Positions 16,875-25,262 of a stretch of 64,000 bases of DNA are shown in pieces. Source of the DNA: Ktedonospora formicarum (GTDB taxonomy: Bacteria > Chloroflexota > Ktedonobacteria > Ktedonobacterales > Ktedonobacteraceae); contig NZ_BNJF01000002.1 of the NCBI RefSeq assembly GCF_016587355.1, forward strand, positions 868,001-932,000, written 5' to 3'. The position numbers and the translations under genes are program-made. Each line of letters starts with the position of its first letter. The stretch's first letter is position 1. Under the pieces are notes generated by a model that was not told where the DNA came from, searched no databases, and saw only the letters and a list, made by a program, of their open reading frames with translations.

Positions 16875-18947
16875 TTAGTGTTCTTCCTGCGTGTTCCGGA
16901 TACGTTGATATGGGTTGTGGAGTCGTTGCGATACGTTGTTAGGTTGCTCCCCTTTATTTTGTGGCACTGGCGACGCGATCTGATGCGATTGGGGGAGGGT
17001 AATTTGTACAGGTGTAAGTATATGGTTGGCGGCTCCCTTGCCAAGCAGGTTTTGCATTTGTTGCTCCATTAGCTCGAGTTCGCGAATCACGCGGTCGAGA
17101 AGCATACGTTCGAAGTTAACCTGGGATGTATCCTTGAATAATGGTGAACGACGCACCTCGTAGATGGACTCGCGGAAGCGGCGGATCAGATTGTTCAGCG
17201 TTGTAATGCTGGTGCCCTGGCGGCGCTGCTGGCTATCCTGAGCGCGTTGCAGGTGGCTCAGGCCAAGGAATAGCGCGCGCAATTCGGGATGGTTTACTGG
17301 TGGCTGATTGTTTGCGAGCACAGGCTGGCCTTGACCCAAGCGCTCTATCGCTAGTTGGAGTGCGCGGCAGTCCTGTACAAGCCGGTCGTAGCGCGAGCCA
17401 CGCTCGGATAGTGAACTCAGGCGGTCAAGCATCAGGTTGAGGCTGATGGCGATGGGTAGCAAGGGACCGGGTACGGTGGGCGCGCGGGCAGCGATATCGC
17501 CTCTGGCGACGCGTGCATGCACCTCGCGCAAGAGAGCGATGCCTTCTTCGAGGACGCGCTTCTCCTGGGCTGAACGAGTTGCCTCGTCGGCCTCTCGTTT
17601 GGTAACTTGGAGCTCACGGCGTGAGATAACGAGTTCGCCGCGCATCTGCATTGTCAGGCGGTTGTTCTCGATCAGGGTTAATGCCTGACGAACGATGATA
17701 ATCAGAACGAGACCCAGCGCGGCCATATCGGCCTGTACCAGTAACAGACCACCGCGAGGCGCGACGACTGTCAAGAGTAGGGCACTGGTGAGCAGGATCA
17801 AGATGAAAGGCGCGATAGCCTGGGCAATAGCGGTCGTTTGTGAGTTCTGATTTCGTGATATAAGTGAGGTCACGTTGGGGCGTGCATTCAGCGAACTGGC
17901 CTGCTGTACTTGACCGCGTGCGATACTGAGCGGATACTCAATCGCAGCCAGTCCTATCAAAGCCATACTCAAAGGCCAGAGTACATCCTGTAGTGTTCCT
18001 GTATTGAAGCTGAATGAGAGTGAGTAGTAAGCGAGTAGACTATCGGTTACAGCCAGGCAAAAGAGACCCAGGCACAGGCGCATAAAGACTGACTGTTGAT
18101 CTCGGTTCGAGAGTGGGCTGAACATCAGTAGCGCGCCAACGGCAACCAGGAAGAGGTCGCCAGTGGGGAAGTAGACCGAAAGGAAGGCCGCGCCCTGGCT
18201 GGGCTGCTGTGAGAGACCCTCGATAAGAGGATTGAGCAGGAAGAACCAGGAGATTGCTAGCGCGGCTCCGATAACCGCCAGGGCATCAAGGAGCAGTCGT
18301 ACACGTCCTACCGCTGCTCGATTGCGGCGTGTAAGCAGGAGAGTGCCTAGCAGAAAGAAGGGGTAAGACCCTACAAAACCAATGTCATAGATGCCGGGAA
18401 AAGGGACCTCCGCAGAGTTCATGCGTACATCATAGCTGGTCCAGGCGACTTGCCCGCTGGCATAGAAGGTGATAGCGATGGAGAGGAAGGTCCAGGCAAG
18501 GAAAGCACGTCGTGCGCTCTGATACGCGGCTCGAGCCTGAGCCGCCTCGTTAGGGCTATGCTTCCAGGCTTCCTTCTGGGCCAGCTCATATTTGAGTTGA
18601 AGAGTCACTTTACGCAGGCGCAAGGCGATGCGTACACAGAAGAAGAGGCCAATAAACTCACCCACAAATTGCAAGATGTCTGAGATACTCTTCAGAGGGA
18701 AGCTCTTACCTGGTACATTCCCCAGCAGCACCATCACGATCAGGAAGAGCGCGAAGGCCATGGTAAAGCAAAGGACAATCCAGAATCCATAGCGTTCGCC
18801 CCAGGTATCCCGTGCCAGAGCCTCGCCGTGGAAGGTGAAAGTCTCCTGAGAAGTGCCACTAATCTTATGCTCGGTATTTCCCAGGCCAATATTCGATGGT
18901 GGGTTCAGCCCTCCAAGCGAGCGGGCAGCGTTCTGATATGACGACAT
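16875..18947 (-). CDS. Multi-spanning membrane protein with HAMP-like and coiled-coil C-terminus
   Basis: The 690-residue protein has about eight hydrophobic segments in residues 45-345, then two more at about 375-420. A long charged helix (residues about 420-470) follows, then a HAMP-like segment (VARGDIAARAPTVPGPLLPIAI...) and a soluble C-terminal tail. This is the layout of a membrane sensor whose output would be signalled through a coiled coil. No kinase, cyclase or methyl-acceptor domain is seen. GGAG precedes the ATG. It lies upstream of the pseudokinase gene on the same strand, with a 79-bp gap, so partnership is possible. Function is otherwise unknown. Confidence 0.6.
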   Translation of the reverse strand: MSSYQNAARSLGGLNPPSNIGLGNTEHKISGTSQETFTFHGEALARDTWGERYGFWIVLCFTMAFALFLIVMVLLGNVPGKSFPLKSISDILQFVGEFIGLFFCVRIALRLRKVTLQLKYELAQKEAWKHSPNEAAQARAAYQSARRAFLAWTFLSIAITFYASGQVAWTSYDVRMNSAEVPFPGIYDIGFVGSYPFFLLGTLLLTRRNRAAVGRVRLLLDALAVIGAALAISWFFLLNPLIEGLSQQPSQGAAFLSVYFPTGDLFLVAVGALLMFSPLSNRDQQSVFMRLCLGLFCLAVTDSLLAYYSLSFSFNTGTLQDVLWPLSMALIGLAAIEYPLSIARGQVQQASSLNARPNVTSLISRNQNSQTTAIAQAIAPFILILLTSALLLTVVAPRGGLLLVQADMAALGLVLIIIVRQALTLIENNRLTMQMRGELVISRRELQVTKREADEATRSAQEKRVLEEGIALLREVHARVARGDIAARAPTVPGPLLPIAISLNLMLDRLSSLSERGSRYDRLVQDCRALQLAIERLGQGQPVLANNQPPVNHPELRALFLGLSHLQRAQDSQQRRQGTSITTLNNLIRRFRESIYEVRRSPLFKDTSQVNFERMLLDRVIRELELMEQQMQNLLGKGAANHILTPVQITLPQSHQIASPVPQNKGEQPNNVSQRLHNPYQRIRNTQEEH

Positions 18948-19075
18948 AGTTTACACACTCCACTTCTCGCGAGCGATGCCGTGCTGGACATCCCCGCATC
19001 TTAGCTAAAGGGCTTCGTCGTGTATATGTATTCGCATCCCCTTTCGCTGCGATTACATAGGCGTCGCCGATCTCG

Positions 19076-19933
19076 TCAACGGAATTGTTTGATGGGTTTC
19101 TTGGGCCCGTTGGAACTGTTTTTCATGGGCGAGAGGCGCTGGCCCCGAATGGCGTTCAGGCGTGATTGTGTATTGGTATTAGATCTAGCCTCACTGGTAG
19201 TCACATCTGATGTAAGGCTGTGCGCCACAGGGAGGTTCTGGGTTTTTATCTGGTCTGAGCCGCGTGGAGGTAGCCAGAATATCTGATTGTATGGATCTTG
19301 TAAGATTCCCTGGTGAATATAGATTTTGTTTTTGCGTTTGTGGGCTGGCTTCTCGGGTCCCGAGGCCAGAAAGTAGAAGATGCCCAGCTTTGGGCTGATG
19401 GTGCGGTCAAGCCCAAGGGGATAACCTGCGTTTCCCAGGATCAGGCCACAGAAGACCAGGGCATAGGTGAGAGATGCACCCAGGCTCACGGTATCATAGG
19501 GAAGGACCAAACCTTCTGCCGTGGACCAGAGAAAGAGTGAAAGGAACAGACCAACCACACAGGCAAGATTGGTAAAGGCACCCAGAAGTAAGCCAAGGCC
19601 GATGCTTGTCTCTAGCAGAGCGATCAACCAGGAGAAGAGAGACGGGTTGAGGTTGAGCAGATCTAGCCAGAGGCGCGTCCAGTTAGCCATGAGAAATGGT
19701 TGTTCGGGTAGCATCTCTACCGCATGTCCAGTAATACCAGTCAGAAAGCCAGGTTGCCAAGCGAACCAGGCATTGATGAGCCAGAGCAGGCCAAAGATAG
19801 AGCGAATGGCGTTGATCCCTCTTACGCGCCAGAGCTTCAGTGGTGAGAGGTAATATGGAAGAGGAGTTGGCTCTATATGCTCTTGACGTGAGCTCTGTAT
19901 GAACTCAAACATCCTGCTAGGCGCTTTCTTCAT
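19076..19933 (-). CDS. DoxX-like integral membrane protein
   Basis: The 285-residue protein has a 35-residue soluble N-terminus and four hydrophobic segments between about 40 and 175. The first contains the DoxX/TQO-DoxD-type opening (VRGINAIRSIFGLLWLINAWFAW), and later segments read LLETSIGLGLLLGAFT and GLILGNAGYPLGLDR. The last 90 residues are polar, basic and low in complexity, and unlike the family core. DoxX relatives are quinone-linked or redox-associated membrane proteins, and the actual role here is unknown. It lies 129 bp upstream of the sensor-like membrane gene, in the same direction. Confidence 0.6.
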   Translation of the reverse strand: MKKAPSRMFEFIQSSRQEHIEPTPLPYYLSPLKLWRVRGINAIRSIFGLLWLINAWFAWQPGFLTGITGHAVEMLPEQPFLMANWTRLWLDLLNLNPSLFSWLIALLETSIGLGLLLGAFTNLACVVGLFLSLFLWSTAEGLVLPYDTVSLGASLTYALVFCGLILGNAGYPLGLDRTISPKLGIFYFLASGPEKPAHKRKNKIYIHQGILQDPYNQIFWLPPRGSDQIKTQNLPVAHSLTSDVTTSEARSNTNTQSRLNAIRGQRLSPMKNSSNGPKKPIKQFR

Positions 19934-19980
19934 CTAGTTGCTCTTCCTGAATAGATAATTGCTGTGTAGGGGAGATGTGT

Positions 19981-20141
19981 ATATGTAGGCGAGTTGGACA
20001 TACAGCGCGTTGAAAGCCTGCTGCGGACGAAAGTTCCGTGCTTACATATGGAAGGCGGTGCCCGGCAGGCATATGTAGGCGCGTTCCCAGTTAGGAGCGA
20101 CGGCTACATATGCCTGCCTTCGCTGTACGTGCTTACATATG
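19981..20141. repeat. Cluster of CATATGTA/TACATATG motifs with a 15-bp inverted repeat
   Basis: TACATATG or its complement occurs at 20043-20050, 20070-20077, 20105-20112 and 20134-20141, with a related ATATGTA at 19981. Arms 20064-20078 and 20104-20118 (GGCAGGCATATGTAG) are exact inverted repeats over a 25-base loop. It may be an operator cluster or a small mobile palindromic element. Confidence 0.5.
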
Positions 20142-20200
20142 CACGTTTGTGTTTGTGCTTATTATCGTGTGGCGAGGAGGGTTCAGATCTGGTTAAACGT

Positions 20201-20232
20201 GGCGCTCTCTCTCCACCCATAGAGAGAGCGCC
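20201..20232. repeat. Perfect 12-bp-stem hairpin
   Basis: GGCGCTCTCTCT and AGAGAGAGCGCC flank an 8-base loop. No T tract follows, so its role is open. Confidence 0.55.
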
Positions 20233-20637
20233 TACCGCTTTGTGCGGTAACGCAGCCCGAGTCGCAGATCAGGCAAGCGAAGCGTACAACCAGCTCAGGA
20301 ACGCTCGCCTCGAAAGGGAGGCTCCCCCGGCACGATATCCCTACAATGACGCAGTACGAGACCAATATCCGTGTGAGCACTTGCCGCGCGAACAATGATG
20401 AACAAGCACTCTATTGCACTGCACTGGATGAAGTATACGTATCCTGGCTTCTTACTATCTCCTAGCTGTCTTCTCATCCTTGGAAAAGTCTGTAGATGCG
20501 CTGTAAGACAGGCAAGACCGTCGTACGCGTGGGGTGTAGGAGGATGGGGTAGGTGAAAGTGTGGCTCCTGTATGTGTGAAGGGAGCATGGAAGGGGGAGT
20601 GGAACTTCTCGTGATGCAAGCTTCTGTTTTGGGTCGG

Positions 20638-20683
20638 GGGATGAGGCGGCAGTGGCGCGTACGCGCCACTGCCGCCTCATCCC
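20638..20683. repeat. Perfect 46-bp palindrome with no loop
   Basis: The 23-bp arm beginning GGGATGAGGCGGCAGTGG (20638-20660) is followed at once by its exact reverse complement (20661-20683). A loopless palindrome of this length is usually unstable and is longer than ordinary terminators. It could form a cruciform or a duplex terminator hairpin. Confidence 0.7.
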
Positions 20684-21053
20684 TTCAACATTGTGAGCTG
20701 CGGTAGGCGACAGGAAGTCTTAGAAAAGATCTTTTACATAAGCTTTGTATTGTCTTATACTAGTCTTCTGTAGACATATGAACCACATTTTTTATAAAAT
20801 TTTTATACCTTTTTTATGGTATTGTTGGCTAAAATGTGTTACCTTGAAGAAGGACGATGTTTCATTTGTTCCAGGGTTTGTACTTGTTGCGTCACCGCAA
20901 TAGCGAGCGAACTGGGTGGGTTGCGGTGGCGCGGCAGGACAGCCATCGAAGCGAATGAAGATGCCATCATAGCGCGACCAGGATTGTTGAATTTGGGACG
21001 CGCTTTTCGTATAGAATGAGGTGGTGGATTGTTGGGGGCATAGCTATATATCA

Positions 21054-21115
21054 GGCAGGTAAGTGTTAGGCTTTCCGCAAGAAACGGCTACCTGCCAGTC
21101 TTAAGAGCTGGCAGG
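21054..21115 (+). promoter_or_regulatory. Overlapping alternative hairpins
   Basis: GGCAGGTA (21054-21061) can pair with TACCTGCC (21089-21096). The overlapping CCTGCCAG (21091-21098) can instead pair with CTGGCAGG (21108-21115). The two pairings exclude each other, as in attenuators. No T tract and no downstream co-directional gene support a function. Confidence 0.3.
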
Positions 21116-21298
21116 CTATTACCGCGCTGTTTAATATACTCCTGTCTTATACAAACCTGAAGAGTTGCCTGCTAAGCCTTCCCAAGATGGGTGCTATGTG
21201 ACTGGAGTTAACATGCTCAGGTTTGTGATTGTTTTGTGTCTATAAGCGTGAGCCAGATGTATGTTACCTGTATTCACAATGTCTTCTGTCGGTACGCT

Positions 21299-21793
21299 TT
21301 ATTGAGCCTGTCTCCGTTTAGCGGCGAACATCAAGATGTAGCCAGTTTCCAGAATTGATGAAATCTCAATGCCGAAGGGTCGGGTCTTGATACGTGTGCG
21401 TGAGAGCACATTCCGAACCGGGCGCATCTCCTGATCCCATACGCCAGCCTCCTGGGCTTCTTGCAAACGTAATCGGCAGCGCTCTATAGTCGTCTCAGTT
21501 ACCCTGCCACTGGTAAAGCTAGCCAGTAGCACCTCATAAGGGCAGTAGTAGGGATACGATTCCAGCAGAGGGAGTAAAACACAGATCTCGCTGGTGGTGA
21601 ACTGTTGCTCCATCAACATATAGGGCAGATCGTGCTTACTGGTGAGGTGAGAGAGGGTGCCGAGGGTTGTATTGAGCGCGAGCGTGTGGCCGGGCGCGAG
21701 AAGTCCCTGTAATGAGAAGTGCATTACCTCCTCATCGATATCCTGCACATAACTTAACGGTGTTTTTACCTTGCGCAGGGATACTTTTTGCAT
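21299..21793 (-). CDS. Winged-helix-like protein (OmpR-type C-terminal fold suspected)
   Basis: The 164-residue protein has a good ribosome site (AAGGAG, seven bases before the ATG). The second half follows the pattern of a Trans_reg_C winged helix: ICVLLPLLESYPYYCPYEVLLASFTSG, then TTIERCRLRLQEAQ, then VLSRTRIKTRPFGIEIS and a final ETGYILM strand like the family's RGxGY turn. The first 60 residues are not a receiver domain. I infer a DNA-binding regulator, with moderate doubt. It stands alone between two non-coding regions. Confidence 0.5.
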   Translation of the reverse strand: MQKVSLRKVKTPLSYVQDIDEEVMHFSLQGLLAPGHTLALNTTLGTLSHLTSKHDLPYMLMEQQFTTSEICVLLPLLESYPYYCPYEVLLASFTSGRVTETTIERCRLRLQEAQEAGVWDQEMRPVRNVLSRTRIKTRPFGIEISSILETGYILMFAAKRRQAQ

Positions 21794-22041
21794 ACTGGTG
21801 CTCCTTGTCTGGGTGGTGACTGCTTACAAGATGTAAAGCGGCTAAGGATACATCTTCTGCTTCCGTTGGATGCTATGCATGTGCCTGAGCGATGTGAATT
21901 GCCGTTCAGGCAATACTAGCACATGCTTTTCGCACCTTGCCGACATCGTGTGGATAGCGGCATCGATGTGTGAAAAACGCTTCTCTCGATAGACGCCTCC
22001 CATTTGATTGCGGACATTATAAGACATTGTCGTAAATTACA

Positions 22042-22106
22042 CATTACCTAATTCAACGCTATAAATCAAGGCTTTTTCGTGTAAAAGCAAGTATGATTAG
22101 GTAATG
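22042..22106. repeat. 11-bp inverted repeat upstream of the winged-helix-like gene
   Basis: CATTACCTAAT (22042-22052) and ATTAGGTAATG (22096-22106) are exact inverted copies 43 bases apart. They lie in an otherwise featureless 558-bp gap (21794-22351). This may be an operator pair. Confidence 0.35.
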
Positions 22107-22351
22107 ATAAATCTGTTATAACTGCTTATTTCCATGTTGAGAGGTTGTAAATACTTTGTTTGGGCTTTCATCGCGGCATTCAGAAGGCTTGAGTCCTGTA
22201 TATGTTGGTGCAGAGTTTCAGTCTGCGCGATGCTCATAGTTTAATCAATCTCCTCTTCGCTCTTAGGATTTGGCAAAAAAAGATGAGCAAACATGACGGA
22301 TATTATAAGACACCCACCATGTTCGCTTCTACTCCGTTTTGTTTGCCTAAG

Positions 22352-22753
22352 CTACTGCTCAATCTCGTAGTCCAGGGTGAAGGTTGCGGCTTGCTCATCG
22401 TGCTGCCATGAACAATGACCGCGTATTCCTTGCAGCTCGTCCGTGCCAGAACCGGGCACCACATATCCAAATGAATCGGTTATTGTGGTGCCCGCTATCG
22501 CTCCTCCATGCTGAATAACGAAACTACCCGAACGTTCTCCGATGCGTCCTGTAATCTTCTCTGTCGCTACATACCCGTTCCCATCGTTCTCACCCTGGCA
22601 CAGAAGTAGGACGGCGCTACCCTCAGCCTCAATCTCTCCCTCAAAGACCTTTTTCACATCGGCTCGCGCCAGTTTGGCTCCCGCTTCAGGTTCGTCATAA
22701 AAGCTCTGTTCCCAGGATACAATCTTGAAATGAGATTTTGTTTGGATATTCAT
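22352..22753 (-). CDS. DUF3224 domain-containing protein
   Basis: The protein has 133 residues. The start at 22753 (MNIQTKSHF) has GAGGAG upstream. A longer in-frame version adds 18 basic residues without support. The sequence matches the DUF3224 pattern: FKIVSWEQSFYDEPEAGAKLARADVKKVFEGEIEAEGSA, a central GRIGERSGSFVIQHGG, and a closing GIRGHCSWQHDEQAATFTLDYE. Such proteins form a small beta-barrel of unknown function in the cytosol. It is a single-gene unit. Confidence 0.8.
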   Translation of the reverse strand: MNIQTKSHFKIVSWEQSFYDEPEAGAKLARADVKKVFEGEIEAEGSAVLLLCQGENDGNGYVATEKITGRIGERSGSFVIQHGGAIAGTTITDSFGYVVPGSGTDELQGIRGHCSWQHDEQAATFTLDYEIEQ

Positions 22754-23130
22754 AGCACTGACACTCCTCTTTCTGGATGGTAGCTTACGTATTGTTGTCT
22801 TATACATGACATCTCTATTCTATTTCCTATTCCGGTCGATTTCGGTCCTTAACTCTTCGCTTTATGCGTTTTTGGTGGGCGATTTGATAATCCTGATGAG
22901 GTTGCGTTTAGGTGGGTATGAATGATTATTAGTAAGAGAGCTGAGGCAAATCCCTTCTGGCCGCAGAGGAGGGATAGTAGATACCTCGGACGATGCTTTT
23001 GGAGATATGGGCGGAGAACACATGTGGAAACCTCGCTAGAGGCGCTGGTTTCCTTTGTTGCGTTCTTCAACGCTCTTCATGATGGTGGTGGTATGTGTCG
23101 ATTATATAGCAATAGGAGGGTTGCCGCGTT
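22754..23130. other. Intergenic region
   Basis: No gene or clear signal is seen between the divergent DUF3224 and AI-2E transporter genes, other than AGGAGG near 23115 upstream of the latter. Confidence 0.3.
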
Positions 23131-24276
23131 ATGGAAGTTCAGCAGGTAAAGACAAACAGCCCTGATAGGGTTGAAACGACTCCTTTTACACTCTGGACGA
23201 GACGCTTAGTTATTTCACTAACAATCCTGGTGTGGGTAGTACTGGCGATTATTGCAGGACGCTTGCTCGCCTACTTCGCGACAGCGCTGATCTTGCTGGC
23301 GATAGCGGGTCTGGTTTCGTACGCGATTTATCCCGCCGTCAAACTCTTTCAACGGGCACTGCCGCGCCCAATCGCGGTTGTCTCGGTGTACTTGCTGGCG
23401 ATGGTTACGTTGGGTGTTTTCTTCTTCTTCTTGGGGCGCGCGGCTGTCAGCCAGCTTACCTCTCTGATCCATTATCTTCAGGGGGTGCTCAATGATGGCT
23501 CGTTGCAGTATTACCAGGATGTGTTGAACCAGTTTGGGATCAGCCAGGAGCAGATACAAGACGCTACAAAGGGACTTGTATCGCAGCTACAGGGTTTGAC
23601 AAGCAGGGTTGTTCCTCTGTTGAGCAGCCTGTTTAACGTGGTTATTAATACGCTGGTTGTGGCGACGCTGAGCATTTATATCTTGCTCGATGGTCCGCGC
23701 GCGGTAAAGTGGTTGCGCGAAAAGACTCCCGCCGGTCAGCGTGGTAATATCAACTTTCTGCTCGATACCTTGAAGCGTGTGGGCGGAGGATATATTCGTG
23801 GTCAACTGCTTCTATCCACCATTTTGAGCACTATTACGGGTATCTTTATGGCCATTATAGGGGTGCCCTATGCTGTTTTTCTGGGTGTCACGGCGTTTAT
23901 CCTCTCGTTCATTCCAGTGGTTGGCGCGTTCATCACAGGTGCACTTTGCATCATTCTGGCTTTGACACAGGGTTGGATTACAGCGCTACTGGCTCTGGGC
24001 TTCCTGCTCTTCTTGCAGGTGTTGGAGAGCCAGATTCTAGGGCCGCGTATTGTGGGCCCGGCGGTTGGACTACACCCTATTGTTTCCTTACTGGCGTTGA
24101 TCGCGGGTGGTGAGCTGTTTGGGGCTACAGGGGCACTCTTTGCCTCGGTTACGGCGGGTATCATTCAAGCTCTCCTTATCGCTGCCTGGACTACCTGGCG
24201 CGAGCGGCATCCTGAAGAGTTCCCCACGGAGCCTCCGGAGCGTGAAAGGGAGGTACAAGCCTCAATTGAGGCTTGA
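23131..24276 (+). CDS. AI-2E family transporter (TqsA/PerM-like)
   Basis: The 381-residue protein has about eight membrane segments in the typical arrangement. An N-terminal pair precedes a soluble loop with LQGVLNDGSLQYYQDVLNQFG, then come the characteristic GGGYIRGQLLLSTILSTITGIF and a late cluster ending in GGELFGATGALFASVTAGIIQALL. Members of this family export small molecules such as autoinducer-2 or exchange ions, and the substrate here is unknown. AGGAGG lies about 12 bases upstream. The gene ends within an 18-bp palindrome (AAGCCTCAATTGAGGCTT, 24257-24274) that overlaps the stop codon. TerC follows after 147 bp. Confidence 0.85.
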   Translation: MEVQQVKTNSPDRVETTPFTLWTRRLVISLTILVWVVLAIIAGRLLAYFATALILLAIAGLVSYAIYPAVKLFQRALPRPIAVVSVYLLAMVTLGVFFFFLGRAAVSQLTSLIHYLQGVLNDGSLQYYQDVLNQFGISQEQIQDATKGLVSQLQGLTSRVVPLLSSLFNVVINTLVVATLSIYILLDGPRAVKWLREKTPAGQRGNINFLLDTLKRVGGGYIRGQLLLSTILSTITGIFMAIIGVPYAVFLGVTAFILSFIPVVGAFITGALCIILALTQGWITALLALGFLLFLQVLESQILGPRIVGPAVGLHPIVSLLALIAGGELFGATGALFASVTAGIIQALLIAAWTTWRERHPEEFPTEPPEREREVQASIEA

Positions 24277-24423
24277 CAGTGGTTAGGGTCGTGTTAGTAA
24301 GTACAGGGTAAGAAATAGTCATATCACATAATCAACAACAAATTCTTCTTACGCAAAACCTGGTATCACTAGTATGGCTAGCGCTAATCCCCATGCGGGG
24401 TACGGCGCGCTCAGGTTTGCGAG

Positions 24424-25197
24424 ATGAATATGCTGAAAGGTATAGAAGAAGTGGGCGCATTACTGGCTGGTTTTAGTCTTATCGGACTCCTAAAAATTGT
24501 GCTTTCGGATCTGGCACTTAGCGGCGATAACGCGCTGGTCATTGGCGCATCTGCGGCGGGGCTGGATAAGAAACAGCGCTGGTGGGCTATCCTGTTGGGT
24601 GGTGGTGGCGCGATTGTCCTACGTATCCTGTTTACCGTGATCGCTTCGTTTCTGCTAGGGTTGCCTCTGCTCCAGGCTATAGGTGGGGCTGTTCTGCTCT
24701 ATATCGCCATAAAATTACTGATGGAGAAAGGCGATAAGACAAAATTGCCTGAGGAGCAGCAGGAAGAGCTTGTCAAAGAGCAGAAAAAAGCGGGTAAGAA
24801 GCGTAACACCTTCGCCAATGCTCTTCTGACTATTCTGATCGCGGACGCAACGATGAGCCTGGATAATGTGCTGGCGGTGGCAGGCATCGCCGAGGGACAT
24901 ATTCCCACGTTGGTTATTGGTCTATTAATTAGTATTGCCTTGCTGCTGCTAGGTAGCGCTCTGATCTCAGCCCTCATGTCTCGCTTCCCTCTATTATTGG
25001 ATCTTGCGAGCCTTGTATTAGCCTGGACTGCGGGCGGCATGCTCGTCGAAGATCGCCAACTCGGACCCATCTTGACACATGTTCCCTACGCTGATTTCGC
25101 ATTTCCTATAGCAGCAATCATTGTTGTCCTCATCGCTGATATCTTCCTCTGGCGACGCAATGCGAATGCTCGCCTAGCCGAACAGACTACGAAGTAG
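24424..25197 (+). CDS. TerC-family integral membrane protein (YjbE/YkoY type)
   Basis: The 257-residue protein has about seven membrane helices. It carries the TerC hallmarks LSDLALSGDNALVIG near the start and LIADATMSLDNVLAVAG in the middle, whose acidic and Asn residues are thought to bind metal. YkoY/Alx-type relatives export manganese. A charged cytoplasmic loop with a KGDKTKLPEEQQEELVKEQKKAGKK run separates the halves. The leader contains a small CCCC-ATGC-GGGG hairpin but no recognisable manganese riboswitch. It is terminated by the perfect hairpin at 25207-25258. Confidence 0.85.
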   Translation: MNMLKGIEEVGALLAGFSLIGLLKIVLSDLALSGDNALVIGASAAGLDKKQRWWAILLGGGGAIVLRILFTVIASFLLGLPLLQAIGGAVLLYIAIKLLMEKGDKTKLPEEQQEELVKEQKKAGKKRNTFANALLTILIADATMSLDNVLAVAGIAEGHIPTLVIGLLISIALLLLGSALISALMSRFPLLLDLASLVLAWTAGGMLVEDRQLGPILTHVPYADFAFPIAAIIVVLIADIFLWRRNANARLAEQTTK

Positions 25198-25206
25198 CGT
25201 AAAGGG

Positions 25207-25258
25207 AAATAGAAGGGCTGGGAGGTCGCCGCGCGGCGACCTCCCAGCCCTTCTATTT
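25207..25258. terminator. Strong bidirectional terminator
   Basis: A perfect 24-bp stem closes on GCGC, with AAAT at one end and a T tract at the other. It lies between the convergent TerC and TPP-enzyme genes. Confidence 0.9.
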
Positions 25259-25262
25259 TTTC

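Larger units (their letters stand above)
19934..21298. other. 1.36-kb non-coding region rich in inverted repeats
   Basis: No convincing gene is seen. Reading frames here are interrupted by palindromes and lack ribosome sites. It holds the CATATG cluster, two strong hairpins and an alternative-pairing segment, listed separately. Confidence 0.5.

Noticed and set aside
19994..20398. 134-codon plus-strand frame
   Set aside because: It runs across two perfect hairpins and the CATATG cluster, has no ribosome site and has biased, unprotein-like composition.
20816..21019. 67-codon plus-strand frame with several cysteines
   Set aside because: No ribosome site, no recognisable motif, and it lies in a hairpin-rich non-coding region.
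24277..24423. Manganese (yybP-ykoY) riboswitch before TerC
   Set aside because: TerC genes often have one, but only a small CCCC-ATGC-GGGG hairpin was seen and the conserved loop sequences were not recognised.
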